Assembly: GCA_021799485.1 (NCBI GenBank) | Contig: JAJZAK010000006.1 | Location: forward strand, 1 to 64,000 | DNA: 64,000 nucleotides | Reading direction: 5' to 3' | From: a bacterium | GTDB taxonomy: Bacteria; Elusimicrobiota; Elusimicrobia; UBA1565; UBA9628 | Shown here: piece after piece, positions 1 through 9,201 of the stretch | Layout of the letters: every line of letters begins with the position of its first letter | Position numbering within the stretch: position 1 is the stretch's first letter | Translations under genes and position numbers: made by a program | The notes under the pieces: generated by a model | Databases searched by the model: none | The model's input: only the letters and a program-made list of their open reading frames with translations | Told to the model about the DNA's origin: nothing

Positions 1-1
1 G

Positions 2-3000
2 ATCAACATCCAGGTTCTTGGGAACATGTACGTGGCGGCGGGGGCGACGGTGACCGCGGACGGGTTGGGCTATGCGGGAGGGGCTCCCGGGCAGGCCGGA
101 TCGGGACCGGGCGCCGGTTCCGGGTCGGGCAACGACGGCGGGGGAGGGTCGGGCTACGGCGGCTTGGGCGGCGTGGGCTACGGCGGGACGCCCGGCGGGG
201 CGATCTACGGCTTCACCGCGATTCCAAGCGAGCTTGGCTCGGGCGGCGGAGGCTCCAACAACGTCGGCGGCGGCGGAGGCGGCGGCGAAGTCGCCCTTGT
301 CGTCGGCGGAACCTTGACCGTCAACGGGGCGATCACGGCAAACGGCTTCGCGGGGCTCTCCAATGGGAGCTACGGCGGAGGCGGAGGCTCGGGCGGGGCG
401 ATCGACTTGTCGCCGTTCGCCCTCGCGGGAGACGGGCAGATACTCGCCCAGGGCGGCCCGGGCGGCGCGGGGAGCCAAAGAGGCGGCGGGGGGGGCGGCG
501 GCGGCCGGATCAGCTTCACGGGCGGGGTGTTCTTGGGGACGGCGTCGGTCGCGGGGGGCGCGGGCGGGAGCCTGGGCGAGGAGGGCGACATCGGCACGAT
601 CGGGCCCTACTCCGCCCAAAGCACGACGACGGTCTCGGGGAACTCCGAGCTCTCCGTCACCGCGAACCAGCCCGTGACGATGTCCCAAGTGAGCACGACG
701 AGCGTGACGGGCTCCTTGGTGCTCGCCACCGCGACCTCCCAGGGCATCTACCCGGTGAGCGGCATCTACCAACTGGGCCCCGACACGACGACCTTCGATC
801 CGCCCTTGACCATGGTTTTTCAGTATTCGACGACGACGCTGGCCGAGCTCAATATCCTGAGCCAGACCTTGCTCCTCTACGAGTTCTTCCCGAGTTCGGG
901 GCTTGTCCCGGTGCCCAATCAATACAACGACACGGCGCACGACGAGATCATCGTCCAGATGACGTCCTTCGCCTCCATCTTCGCCCTCTTCGGCCGAGCC
1001 CGCGACGTGACGCCCCCCGTGACGACGCTCGCCTTCTCGGGCGGCTACCAGTTCGCGGCTTCGAGCAGGACCTTCCTATCGAGCCCGACCTTGATCGGCT
1101 TCTCGGCCTACGATCCCGTGGTCGAGGCGACCTCCACCGGCGTCGCCTTCACGCAGTACCGCGTGGACGCGTCGAGCGCGGCCCCCTTCGAGCTTTTCGT
1201 CTCCTCCTTCAGCCTCCCGCCCGGCCTCCACGAGATCGACTACCGTTCCCAGGACGGGGCGGGGAACTTGGAGCCGACCGAGACGAGCGAGGTCCTCGTC
1301 GACACGGTCGCGCCCTCGATCGCGATCAGCTCGCCCGCCGCCGGGACGCGCTACGTCGCGGTGCTGAGCACGATCACGATCCTCTTCACGGCCAAGGACC
1401 CCTACGACGCCCAGCCCAGCTCCTCGGCCCTCCTGGTCGAGCTTCAGCATGAGGAAGGCCCCGTCTCGGGCTCGACCGAGGCCGTGGTCACGAACGGCGA
1501 GCAAATATCTCCCCTGAACCTCGACCAGGGCGTCTGGCAATTGCAGGTGACGGCCGCCAATTTCGTTCACCTCAGCACATCCGTCTTTTCCTCGTCCTTT
1601 ACGATTGTTCATGACGTGGAGCCCCCGAGGACGACGCTCGCGATCGGCCCGCCGGAGGCTCCGGGACCCAGCTCCGCCACCTACGTCGCCAAGGCCACGA
1701 GCTACACCCTCTCCTCCATCGACGATCTTCTGGTCGTGGGGGACGGCAAGGGCCTTGGGGTCGCCTCACAGCAGGTCTTTTTGGACTCGGCCGCCGTTTC
1801 GAGCTTCACGAACACCAACCCCGAGGAGGGCCAGGTCTTCGTGAGCACGTTCAACCTCTCCTCGGCGACGGCGGGCGTCCATCTCCTGGGCTATTTCGCG
1901 ACGGACGCGGCGGGGAACGTCGAGGCCATGCATCTCTCGACGATCGCGGTGGACGATATCCCGCCCCTCGTCTCGGTCGCGGTGGGGATGCCGAGCTTCA
2001 CGAACTCCAGCGGGACGGTCTATATCGCGACGCAAACGCCGGTCCTGGTCTCGGCCGCGGACCCGCCCATCCCCGCCCTCTCGACCACCGCCGCGACCTT
2101 CCCCGGCTCGGGCGTGGCCTCTCTCTCCATCGCCCTTGACACGACGGCGTTTTCGAGCCTGGCCGCGAGCTCGGAGGTCCTCTCGGGGCTGCCGGAGGGG
2201 CGGCATCTGGCTCTCCTCTCGGCGACGGACCGCGTGGGGAACGCCGCCGTGCCCTCGAGCTTCACGGTCTTGGCCGACTCGACCCCGCCCGTCTCCAAGA
2301 TCGCCATAGGAACCCCGTCCTTTGAGCTTCCAAGCGGCCTTGCTCTCGTGAGCTCGACCACGCCGCTTCTCGTGGTCTCGACCGACCCGGTCTCCAACGG
2401 GGTCGCCTCCGGCGTCATGGCCTCCTACGTCGCCGTCGGCTCCGCGCCCTTTACGGTCTCGACCGGGCCCTTCACGCTCTCCCCGCCCGACGGCCTCCAG
2501 ACGATACGCTTCTACGGCGTGGACAACGTGGGCAACGCCGAGCTGGTTAAGAGCACGTCCGCCGTTTTGGATTCGACGCCGCCGATGATTCTTCTCCTTT
2601 CGCCCTCGGCGTCGGACGGCGGGCTCTGCCGGGTCTTCGGCGGGACCGTCCCCGTGATCGGTTCGGTTTCCGACCTCTACTTCAAGAGCTACGTCCTCGA
2701 CTACGCCTCGTCGCAGAATGCTTCCTCCTTCACCGTCATCAGCTCGGGGACCGTGGCCGTGAGCACGGGTGTTCTGGGAGCATGGGACACGGCAGGGCTC
2801 TCGGGCTGGCAGACCCTGCGGCTGACGGCGGCGGACCTCGTGGGCAACGTCTCGGTCGCGACGGCGAGCGTCTTCGTCGGAAGCCCCGCGCTCCTCATGG
2901 CGATCGAGTCGGGGCGGCGGGGCTTCAACAAGCCCTCGGGCGTCGCGGTGGGAGCCGCGGCCACGATCTACGTCGCGGACACGAACAACGACCAGGTCGA

Positions 3001-4660
3001 GTTCTTTACCTCGACCGGCGGCTTTTTGGGGGCCTTCGGCCGCGGCGACGGCCTCTCGGACGACCCCGACGACCTCACGACGGGGCGGTTGATCCTCAAC
3101 AAGCCCAAGGACGTCAAGGTCGACGCGGCCGGGAACCTCTATATCGCCGACACGAACAACAACCGCGTGGTCATGGTCTCGCCCTCGGGGCAGATCCTGC
3201 TCCAGTTGGGACGCGCCCAGCCGCAGGACCTACATAAGGACCACGACGACCCCGACGATCTCGCCGCGATGCCGCATTGGGACATGGGCCCCGGCCGGTT
3301 CAACCATCCCTCGGGGGTGGCGGTCGACGCCGAGGGGAATATCTACGTCTCGGATACCTTCAACTACCGCGTGGAGGTCTTTTCGCCCGCCGGGAGGCTC
3401 GTCTCCATGTTCAACCTGCCGCCCATCCGGCCCCCCAACCCACCCGCGGCCGGCTTCCCCGAGCCCCTGGATTCGGAGAACGCGGACGAGGCGCCGGACA
3501 ATATGGACCGCGGCGAGCCCTTCGGCATCGCGGTGGACGGTTTCGGGGTCATCAGCGTGACGGACGGCAAGGGCGACCGCCTCCTTAAATATACGCTCAA
3601 CGGGACGTTGATCGCGAGCCTGGGCGGCCCCGGCGCCGGCTCGGGGCAGTTCCACAAGCCGGAGGGGGTGTCGAAATCGATCGGTGGCGCCTGCCTCTAT
3701 GTTTCCGACCGCTTAAACGACCGCGTCCATCGCTTCGACCCGCTGGGGGACGACACGCTGATCTTCGGGGCGTTGGGGAACCTGGGAGCCTCGAGCGGCG
3801 GCGGGATCGTCTTCAACCAGCCCATCGGTCTCGCCCTCGACGCCGCCGGGAACCTCTACGTCGCGGACCGAAACAACAACGCGATCGAGAAATTCGGCGT
3901 CCCGACCGCCGCCCCGCCCGTCCTCGTCGCCGCCTCGGACATCGTCCAAGGGTTGATCCCGGCGCTGCCCGGCGGCCGGCTCGCGCGGACCGACCGCTTC
4001 GAGGTGGACGTGCCGCCCGCGGCGTTGAGCGCCGACACGGTGATCACGATCGGACCGCCCTCGCAGACCGACGGCATGACCCTGGCCCTCGAGGGCCGCA
4101 GCATGCAGAACCACGCCTTGGTCGCGATCTCAAGCGCGGTCGAGTTCGGCCCCGAGGGGACGAGCTTCATGAAGCCCGTAAGCCTCATCCTGCCTTATAT
4201 ACCCACCGAACTGCCCAATGGGGCGAACCCCGCCCAATTGGAGGTCTGCTGGTGGAACCCCCAGGCCCAGGACTGGCAGGCGATGCCCTCGACGGTCGAC
4301 GCGTCGAGCATGGTCGTCGTCGCCCAGACGACGCATTTCTCGCTCTATCAGGTGATGCTGCCCGCCTCGATCAAGCCCCAGGACGCGCCGTCCAACAACG
4401 TGGCGGACGTCCAGATCGCCTGCGATCCCCTGAGGCCCAACTGCTCCCCCATGAAGTTCAGGAACCTCCCGGCCTCGGCCAGGCTCAAGATCTACACGCT
4501 CATCGGCGCCGAGGTGGCGGACATCTCGGTCGACGCCAACGGCGACGCGACGTGGCTGGGCACGAACAAGAGCGGACGGGCGGTCGCCTCCGGAATCTAC
4601 TTCGTCTATGCCGAGGGCCAGGGCGGATCAAAGACCTTCAAGGTGGCGGTGGAACGATGA
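2..4660 (+). CDS. Giant secreted Gly-rich / Ig-like / NHL-repeat protein with C-terminal FlgD-like domain (5' end outside window)
   Basis: The frame is open from base 2, so the gene starts upstream; 1552 residues are visible. In order: a Gly/Ala-rich stretch (about 1-215) with repeated GGGGGGG runs; a ZU5-like all-beta segment (about 220-340); five or more roughly 110-residue bacterial Ig-like units, each opening with a D-x-x-P-P motif (about 340-960); six NHL-type beta-propeller blades with YVADTNNN-like cores (about 965-1300); a second ZU5-like segment; and a C-terminal FlgD-like Ig domain (KIYTLIGAEV, SGIYFVYAEG). Such proteins are normally exported and surface-bound or extracellular, and the last domain resembles C-terminal sorting or anchoring domains. 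The stop overlaps the start of the PorV-family gene (ATGA), so the two are probably translationally coupled and functionally linked in export. Substrate or binding partner is unknown. Confidence 0.85.
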   Translation: MNIQVLGNMYVAAGATVTADGLGYAGGAPGQAGSGPGAGSGSGNDGGGGSGYGGLGGVGYGGTPGGAIYGFTAIPSELGSGGGGSNNVGGGGGGGEVALVVGGTLTVNGAITANGFAGLSNGSYGGGGGSGGAIDLSPFALAGDGQILAQGGPGGAGSQRGGGGGGGGRISFTGGVFLGTASVAGGAGGSLGEEGDIGTIGPYSAQSTTTVSGNSELSVTANQPVTMSQVSTTSVTGSLVLATATSQGIYPVSGIYQLGPDTTTFDPPLTMVFQYSTTTLAELNILSQTLLLYEFFPSSGLVPVPNQYNDTAHDEIIVQMTSFASIFALFGRARDVTPPVTTLAFSGGYQFAASSRTFLSSPTLIGFSAYDPVVEATSTGVAFTQYRVDASSAAPFELFVSSFSLPPGLHEIDYRSQDGAGNLEPTETSEVLVDTVAPSIAISSPAAGTRYVAVLSTITILFTAKDPYDAQPSSSALLVELQHEEGPVSGSTEAVVTNGEQISPLNLDQGVWQLQVTAANFVHLSTSVFSSSFTIVHDVEPPRTTLAIGPPEAPGPSSATYVAKATSYTLSSIDDLLVVGDGKGLGVASQQVFLDSAAVSSFTNTNPEEGQVFVSTFNLSSATAGVHLLGYFATDAAGNVEAMHLSTIAVDDIPPLVSVAVGMPSFTNSSGTVYIATQTPVLVSAADPPIPALSTTAATFPGSGVASLSIALDTTAFSSLAASSEVLSGLPEGRHLALLSATDRVGNAAVPSSFTVLADSTPPVSKIAIGTPSFELPSGLALVSSTTPLLVVSTDPVSNGVASGVMASYVAVGSAPFTVSTGPFTLSPPDGLQTIRFYGVDNVGNAELVKSTSAVLDSTPPMILLLSPSASDGGLCRVFGGTVPVIGSVSDLYFKSYVLDYASSQNASSFTVISSGTVAVSTGVLGAWDTAGLSGWQTLRLTAADLVGNVSVATASVFVGSPALLMAIESGRRGFNKPSGVAVGAAATIYVADTNNDQVEFFTSTGGFLGAFGRGDGLSDDPDDLTTGRLILNKPKDVKVDAAGNLYIADTNNNRVVMVSPSGQILLQLGRAQPQDLHKDHDDPDDLAAMPHWDMGPGRFNHPSGVAVDAEGNIYVSDTFNYRVEVFSPAGRLVSMFNLPPIRPPNPPAAGFPEPLDSENADEAPDNMDRGEPFGIAVDGFGVISVTDGKGDRLLKYTLNGTLIASLGGPGAGSGQFHKPEGVSKSIGGACLYVSDRLNDRVHRFDPLGDDTLIFGALGNLGASSGGGIVFNQPIGLALDAAGNLYVADRNNNAIEKFGVPTAAPPVLVAASDIVQGLIPALPGGRLARTDRFEVDVPPAALSADTVITIGPPSQTDGMTLALEGRSMQNHALVAISSAVEFGPEGTSFMKPVSLILPYIPTELPNGANPAQLEVCWWNPQAQDWQAMPSTVDASSMVVVAQTTHFSLYQVMLPASIKPQDAPSNNVADVQIACDPLRPNCSPMKFRNLPASARLKIYTLIGAEVADISVDANGDATWLGTNKSGRAVASGIYFVYAEGQGGSKTFKVAVER

Positions 4661-5652
4661 ACGGCGGGGGGCGTGGGTCGGGGAGCAGAAGGCAGAGGAC
4701 GGCGAGCCTGTTCGCATGCTTTGCAAGCCTCATCCTCCTTGCGCGGGCGGCGTCGACGCAGAGCTTCGCTTCGGGGGGCGCGGGGACGGCGGCGGCGGAC
4801 TTCCTGGAGCAGGGGGTCGGCGCCCGCGCGATCGCCATGGGAGGGGCCTACTCCGCCGTCGCCAACGACGCGACCGCTCTTTACTGGAATGCGGCGGACC
4901 TCGTCGGCATCCAGAAACGCTCCCTCGTCCTCATGCACTCGCAGTACCTGGCCTCGACCTTCTACGACTACGCCTCCTACGGCCAAAAGCTCCCATCGGG
5001 CGGCGCCTTCGGCCTGGGGTTCCAGTACCTGAACGCGGGAAGCATCTCCCAGACTGACGCCAACTTTAACACGATCGGGAGCTTCTCGCCCTACGACCTG
5101 GCCGTTTCCGCCGGCTACGCGGACACGCTCAAGGACGTCACCGACGCCCCGTTCCTCAATGGCTACGCGTTCGGAGTCGCGGCGAAATACGTGCGCTCGG
5201 CCATCCTCCAGGCCGCGCAGACGGGCGCGGTCGACCTGGGCGTCCTATCGCCTTTCTACTTCGCGGATCGCTTCCGCTTCGCGCTCACGGCGCAGAACCT
5301 CGGCGGGACGCTCCATTTCGAGCAGGGCTCGGAGAGCTTGCCCGTGATCCTCAAGGCGGGGAGCGTCGTCGAAATCACCGGGAACTGGATCGCGAGCGCG
5401 GACGTGGGGGCGCCTCGGGACGACGCGCCCTACGTCGCCGTGGGAACGGAGTACGTTTTTCCGATCAAGGACCAGTGGACGGTGGCGGGGCGGTTAGGGT
5501 ATAACTCGGAGACGATGCCTGGAATCGCTGGGGTGACGGGGGCGTCGGCGGGTGTGGGCTTAGGCTACAAGAGCCTCGACGTCGACTACGCCGTCGTTCC
5601 TTACGGCGGGCTCGGGCTGACGAACACGGTGTCGGTGGGGTTTAAGTTCTGA
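4657..5652 (+). CDS. PorV/PorQ-family outer-membrane beta-barrel protein
   Basis: 331 residues. The start is the ATG whose TGA overlap closes the upstream gene; it gives a basic N-terminus and a hydrophobic signal segment (about 14-34). The mature start contains the PorV-type signature: GARAIAMGGAYSAVANDATA followed shortly by YWNAADL, a FadL-like outer-membrane barrel family. The C-terminus ends in aromatic-terminated beta strands (VGFKF), as outer-membrane barrels do. In type IX secretion PorV shuttles cargo at the cell surface; here its coupling to a giant protein with a C-terminal sorting-like domain suggests a similar export or attachment role (inference). No Por secretion core genes are in this window. 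A 3' remnant of a close paralog lies at 6721-6944. Confidence 0.82.
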   Translation: MNGGGRGSGSRRQRTASLFACFASLILLARAASTQSFASGGAGTAAADFLEQGVGARAIAMGGAYSAVANDATALYWNAADLVGIQKRSLVLMHSQYLASTFYDYASYGQKLPSGGAFGLGFQYLNAGSISQTDANFNTIGSFSPYDLAVSAGYADTLKDVTDAPFLNGYAFGVAAKYVRSAILQAAQTGAVDLGVLSPFYFADRFRFALTAQNLGGTLHFEQGSESLPVILKAGSVVEITGNWIASADVGAPRDDAPYVAVGTEYVFPIKDQWTVAGRLGYNSETMPGIAGVTGASAGVGLGYKSLDVDYAVVPYGGLGLTNTVSVGFKF

Positions 5653-5677
5653 GGGACAAGAAAGGGAGGTAATTGCG

Positions 5678-6115
5678 ATGAATGAAAATTATCGACAAAT
5701 CTATTCGGAGCTTTATTACGATGCTTTCCCGGAAATTTTCCACAGAACGTTGCTAAAACTTTTTGGGGGACAACCTTTTGGGCCATGGTCGGAGGAAGCG
5801 GGATGGCTGCGTCGAATCATCGATGATGTTGAAAAGGAATTGTTACGTTCCTCGACCTACGAACTAAGGGCGGATGCAAAATTCTGGCTTTTGACAAATC
5901 TGTGGTATATGATAGTCGTGCCTACGCAAAGGGCAGGCAAAGAGCCGGGTGAAGTTAAAAATATTATTGCCTCCGATGTTCGCACCATCGTCTCGCATGC
6001 TGTTGAAATGGCCAAGAAAACCAATAAGCGGGAACTGTCGGCACATTCCATTGTTGAGGCGCTGCACGGTTCTTGGAATCATCTGAAATCTGGGGCCTTG
6101 GACCTCTGGGAGTAA
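5678..6115 (+). CDS. Hypothetical helical protein (accessory island)
   Basis: 145 residues, no family recognised. A good Shine-Dalgarno (GGGAGG, about 8 nt before ATG) supports the start. The protein is mixed-charge and looks mostly alpha-helical, with no signal peptide or transmembrane segment; it is acidic at the end (ALDLWE). Base composition and codon use are clearly more AT-rich than the surrounding genes (AAA, AAT, GAA, TTG common), which suggests acquisition by transfer. It is followed 6 bp later by a membrane protein gene, probably in one transcript. The pair sits directly behind the intact PorV-family gene and in front of a broken copy of a paralog's 3' end. A role in a two-gene accessory module is inference only. 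Confidence 0.6.
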   Translation: MNENYRQIYSELYYDAFPEIFHRTLLKLFGGQPFGPWSEEAGWLRRIIDDVEKELLRSSTYELRADAKFWLLTNLWYMIVVPTQRAGKEPGEVKNIIASDVRTIVSHAVEMAKKTNKRELSAHSIVEALHGSWNHLKSGALDLWE

Positions 6116-6121
6116 TAAGCG

Positions 6122-6622
6122 ATGCCTGCCACTACTGAAGACAAGCGGACCGCAGTAAATATGGTGGCGAACTTAAGCGGTTATCTCATGACGGCCTCTC
6201 TCTCAGCTCTCGGGGCTCAGGCCGCAATTTTGGCCTATGTAATCGACAAGCGGACTCATTTAGCCTGGTATTTTGTGGTCTCCGGTTGTGCCGCAGCGCT
6301 TCTGGTCCTAAGTTTGATCGAAGGGGGAAAAGGCATCTCTGAAATTTACAAGAATGGTTTTGCTGGGCGGTGGAAGATAAAAACTTCGTGCCGTACATTC
6401 GATACCCAAGCTTTATTGAGCTTGGGTGGGGTCGTATTGGTAGCGGCCTCTGTGGTCCTAGGTGTCCCCAAGTCGGAAACCTCCTGTGACTACCAATGTC
6501 TTCAAAACGAGATCGTGATTCTCAAGGCGGAGATTGGGGAAATGAAGGAGGCGGCCAGCATTCGGAGAAGGAAACAAAATATATCACGGCGGCCTAGGGA
6601 GACATTCCAACCGGGAGAATGA
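6122..6622 (+). CDS. Hypothetical membrane protein with three predicted TM helices
   Basis: 166 residues, not recognised. Hydrophobic stretches at about 17-40, 48-66 and 93-115 look like three transmembrane helices. A C-terminal heptad-like segment (about 125-150: LQNEIVILKAEIGEMKEA) may form a coiled coil, and the tail is strongly basic. A Cys-x3-Cys pair follows the third helix (SCDYQC). GC content is lower than in the flanking core genes. It starts 6 bp after the preceding hypothetical gene, so the two are probably co-expressed. The arrangement (soluble protein plus small membrane protein) is seen in some defence or toxin modules, but nothing here proves that; function is unknown. Confidence 0.6.
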   Translation: MPATTEDKRTAVNMVANLSGYLMTASLSALGAQAAILAYVIDKRTHLAWYFVVSGCAAALLVLSLIEGGKGISEIYKNGFAGRWKIKTSCRTFDTQALLSLGGVVLVAASVVLGVPKSETSCDYQCLQNEIVILKAEIGEMKEAASIRRRKQNISRRPRETFQPGE

Positions 6623-6720
6623 TGGGTGCAAATAAGACGGTTCGTAAACCGAAGACGAGCAACAAGCGTCAATATAGATGAACTGCACGATATACGTCTG
6701 GAACAGCTGGCGTGAGGGTC

Positions 6721-6944
6721 CTATGTCGCCACAGGAACAGAGTATGTTTTCCCGATCAAGAACCAAACGGACAGTGGCGGGGCGATTAAGGTATAACTTG
6801 GAAACCATGCCTGGAATCGCTGGGGTGACGGGGGCGACGGCGGGCGTGGGCTTGGGCTACAAGAGCCTCGACGTCGACTATGCCGTGGTTCCTTACGGCG
6901 AGCTTGGGCTGACGAACACGGTGTCGGTGGGGTTTAAGTTCTGA
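6721..6944 (+). pseudogene. 3' remnant of a second PorV-family gene
   Basis: This stretch matches the last about 224 bases of the intact PorV-family gene (5430-5652), including the stop codon. In the last 150 bases I count about 10 differences (roughly 93 % identity). About seven are synonymous and four change a residue, so the copy probably evolved as a functional paralog before being broken. An extra base near 6770 shifts the frame relative to the original, and everything upstream of about 6721 is missing. An open frame from 6678 exists but its N-terminal part is unrelated to PorV. The remnant lies right after two AT-rich foreign-looking genes, which suggests their arrival removed the 5' part. 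Confidence 0.8.
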
Positions 6945-6998
6945 GATGAGTAGCTGAATCAAACAAGGAAGCTTTAAGAAAATAACTGGGAATCATTA

Positions 6999-8465
6999 AT
7001 GCCGTTACGTCCATTATTTTTCTTCCATAGGTCCAAGACTGACGAACACGGGAGTTATATTCGTGTCCTACCAAGTACACTGGGGCCCTGGATGGGCGTC
7101 GTTGTTGGTGCGGGGTCCCACGCATTGTCACTAGAAATTTTTGAGCATATTCCTATGCTCCGGGGCATCTTCAGCACACTTAAAGAAAACCAACCAATAT
7201 TATTGGATATCGCAGCGTTTCACGATGCGACGGTCGAGCAAACGATCATACTCCATTCATCATTTCGCCGTGGCGGCGACCCGCCAACAAGCCTCCAATA
7301 TCATTTCCAGCCGCCCGAGCCGGGACGGAGAGCCTTCCTTCGGGTGACGCATGAGAAGGGTTATGTGAGCTGGCATTTGCCGAAGCCGGCAAAGGGAGCA
7401 CGTGTGCCTGGGGTGGCGGCTTTCGGTGCTGAGGGATGGGATTTCGAGATCCCCCATATCCATCCAGACGATGACGCAAAACTAGGCTTATTTGGGGATC
7501 TCGGCGCGAAAATAATCCATGTGATTACGTTTAAAATAGTTGAGGGCGCGAGCGATGAACTGATATCGAAATTCGCCGGGACTGTCGAAGATGGCCTCGT
7601 TAAAGAGAAACTTCATGATATATATATAAAAAAGGATATAACAGCGGGCGAAATTGGTGCTGGCTCGGTATCCCTGAAAGTCCTCGCACTCGTTCATGGG
7701 ATATTTAGCTCGACGCAAAAGGCGTTTGAGTCTCTTCTAGCTAACAACGCTGCTTTCTTAATGAATCTTCCGGGTAATTATGACGCGATCATCGGCTTCG
7801 ATCACAAAACGGTCACCGCATCCCCGGCCGATAATGCTGCCACATTGAACGCGCTGCTTGCGAGAAGGTTTCCGAATCGCATCATCGACCTGAGCATCCT
7901 CTCTCACAGCAGGGGCGGATTGGTTTCGAGATATTTCGTAGAAAAATCCCACAATAAAATGAATAGGCCAGTGGCGCTTGTAATGGTCGCTACTCCTAAT
8001 AATGGCACGCCACTGGCCGACTCAACGCACATCGAACGTATCGTGAACGCCGCATCGGTGGGGCTCGGTCTTTTCCACACCTTTGAGTATGAGAAATTGG
8101 TGATGGGGATTCTGAAGTTTGCGCTCCATGGTGTTGGCGCTCTTCCCGGCATTGAGGCGATGGTGCCGAACGGCGTATTCTTGGCGGGGTTAAACCGACT
8201 CCCCAATGGGGGAACTACACGATATTCAATCATGCGCGCGGACTTTACTCCTAATGGCTATATCGGAAGAATGGCTGATGCATTGTGGACATGGGTGTTC
8301 CTACAGGGGGGTCCCAACGATCTTTTCGTGCCATGGAATTCGGTGCCCGGCTGCTCGCCAAGGCAACGGTTTAATAAAGATTTTGGCTTCCAGGGAGGGA
8401 GAGTCTCTCACGCGACCTTTTTTACCGATGCGCAGGTAAAGACGAATCTCTCACAGCTTCTTTAA
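6999..8465 (+). CDS. Alpha/beta-hydrolase (DUF7379-like), putative lipase/esterase
   Basis: 488 residues. The C-terminal half is an alpha/beta hydrolase: an oxyanion-type LVHGIFSS at about 231-238, a nucleophile elbow S-H-S304-R-G-G, a candidate catalytic Asp in GGPNDLFVPW (about 440) and a candidate His in RVSHATFF (about 470). The elbow has Ser instead of the first Gly of GxSxG. The N-terminal 220 residues are unlike known enzymes I can name and may be a recognition domain. The pattern HGxFSS...GFDH...SHSRGG resembles, from memory, the DUF7379 hydrolases found near caspase-like or trypsin-like conflict proteins. No signal peptide is seen, so the protein is probably cytoplasmic. The start has no clear Shine-Dalgarno and is uncertain. 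Composition is AT-rich compared with the core genome. Confidence 0.7.
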   Translation: MPLRPLFFFHRSKTDEHGSYIRVLPSTLGPWMGVVVGAGSHALSLEIFEHIPMLRGIFSTLKENQPILLDIAAFHDATVEQTIILHSSFRRGGDPPTSLQYHFQPPEPGRRAFLRVTHEKGYVSWHLPKPAKGARVPGVAAFGAEGWDFEIPHIHPDDDAKLGLFGDLGAKIIHVITFKIVEGASDELISKFAGTVEDGLVKEKLHDIYIKKDITAGEIGAGSVSLKVLALVHGIFSSTQKAFESLLANNAAFLMNLPGNYDAIIGFDHKTVTASPADNAATLNALLARRFPNRIIDLSILSHSRGGLVSRYFVEKSHNKMNRPVALVMVATPNNGTPLADSTHIERIVNAASVGLGLFHTFEYEKLVMGILKFALHGVGALPGIEAMVPNGVFLAGLNRLPNGGTTRYSIMRADFTPNGYIGRMADALWTWVFLQGGPNDLFVPWNSVPGCSPRQRFNKDFGFQGGRVSHATFFTDAQVKTNLSQLL

Positions 8466-8531
8466 TGAGCGTGTCCCAAGTCCCCCAACGGCAAACCATG
8501 GGATATTTCCAATCGGCGTATGGAGGAGAAG

Positions 8532-9119
8532 ATGAAGCACCAAATGATCACTTACGGGATCGTCCTGCTTAGTCTGACAGCGGGGGCATGCGGTGGGCAT
8601 AGGTTGGGTGCGCAGGCGGTGCAGGCCATGACCCTGGAATCCGCGCTTGAATCAATTCCAAGGGCGTTGGATGCGATGTCTGAAAAGAGAAGTGGCAAGG
8701 TAAAGTACGGCCTTATGCCGGAGGAAGTCGACGTCACCATGAACGTTGGGCTCTCGACCGACGACAAGGGGACGCTATCTGTGACGCTCCCAGTGCTTGA
8801 AAACGCCAGTGTCGGCGGACAGAAGAGCGCGGAGGCCAGCACTTCCAGCACGAATATCATCACCGTGATCTTCAAGAATCTTTTCTTCGCCGATCAGAAA
8901 ACCGTCATTGGGTTTTATGCCGAAAAATACTCTCTCCATGAACTCTTGGACCAGCTTGCGTCCTCAACGGCGACATGGGCGGTGGATAGCATAAACGGCA
9001 AACCCGGGACCAACGCTCCCGGCCTTGGACCCATTGTCACTACAATGAATGCTCCCGACAGGGAAGCCGCCAGAGACACTAAAAAATATCGCCAGGCAAA
9101 AAATACTTCGGCGCGTTAA
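8532..9119 (+). CDS. Lipoprotein with possible Trypco2-like domain
   Basis: 195 residues. The start was chosen because a perfect GGAGGAG lies 3 nt before this ATG, while the earlier in-frame ATG at 8520 overlaps that Shine-Dalgarno. Residues 1-19 form a short signal peptide ending in the lipobox TAGAC, so lipid attachment at Cys is likely. The middle (about 30-110) has the layout ALESIPRAL - PEEVDVTMNVG - GGQKSAE - NIITVIFKN, which resembles the small beta-rich Trypco2 domain, named for co-occurrence with trypsin-like effectors. I recognise this by pattern only, with about even odds. It follows the putative hydrolase gene by 66 bp in the same orientation, so the two may form one accessory system. 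Confidence 0.55.
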   Translation: MKHQMITYGIVLLSLTAGACGGHRLGAQAVQAMTLESALESIPRALDAMSEKRSGKVKYGLMPEEVDVTMNVGLSTDDKGTLSVTLPVLENASVGGQKSAEASTSSTNIITVIFKNLFFADQKTVIGFYAEKYSLHELLDQLASSTATWAVDSINGKPGTNAPGLGPIVTTMNAPDREAARDTKKYRQAKNTSAR

Positions 9120-9201
9120 TTGTGTCACGAGGCCGGGCATTGAACAAAGTACCTATTGTTACACGCATCCCTGTGGCCAAAATGAGGCCAAACCATCCGG
9201 G

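Noticed and set aside
6678-6944. 88-residue open frame over the PorV remnant as an intact gene
   Set aside because: Its first 30 residues are unrelated to PorV, there is no Shine-Dalgarno or signal peptide, and the rest is only the last strands of a barrel.
7037-7049. 13-base match (CTGACGAACACGG) to the PorV 3' end inside the hydrolase gene
   Set aside because: The match is short, lies in ordinary coding sequence, and flanking bases show no further similarity; most likely chance.
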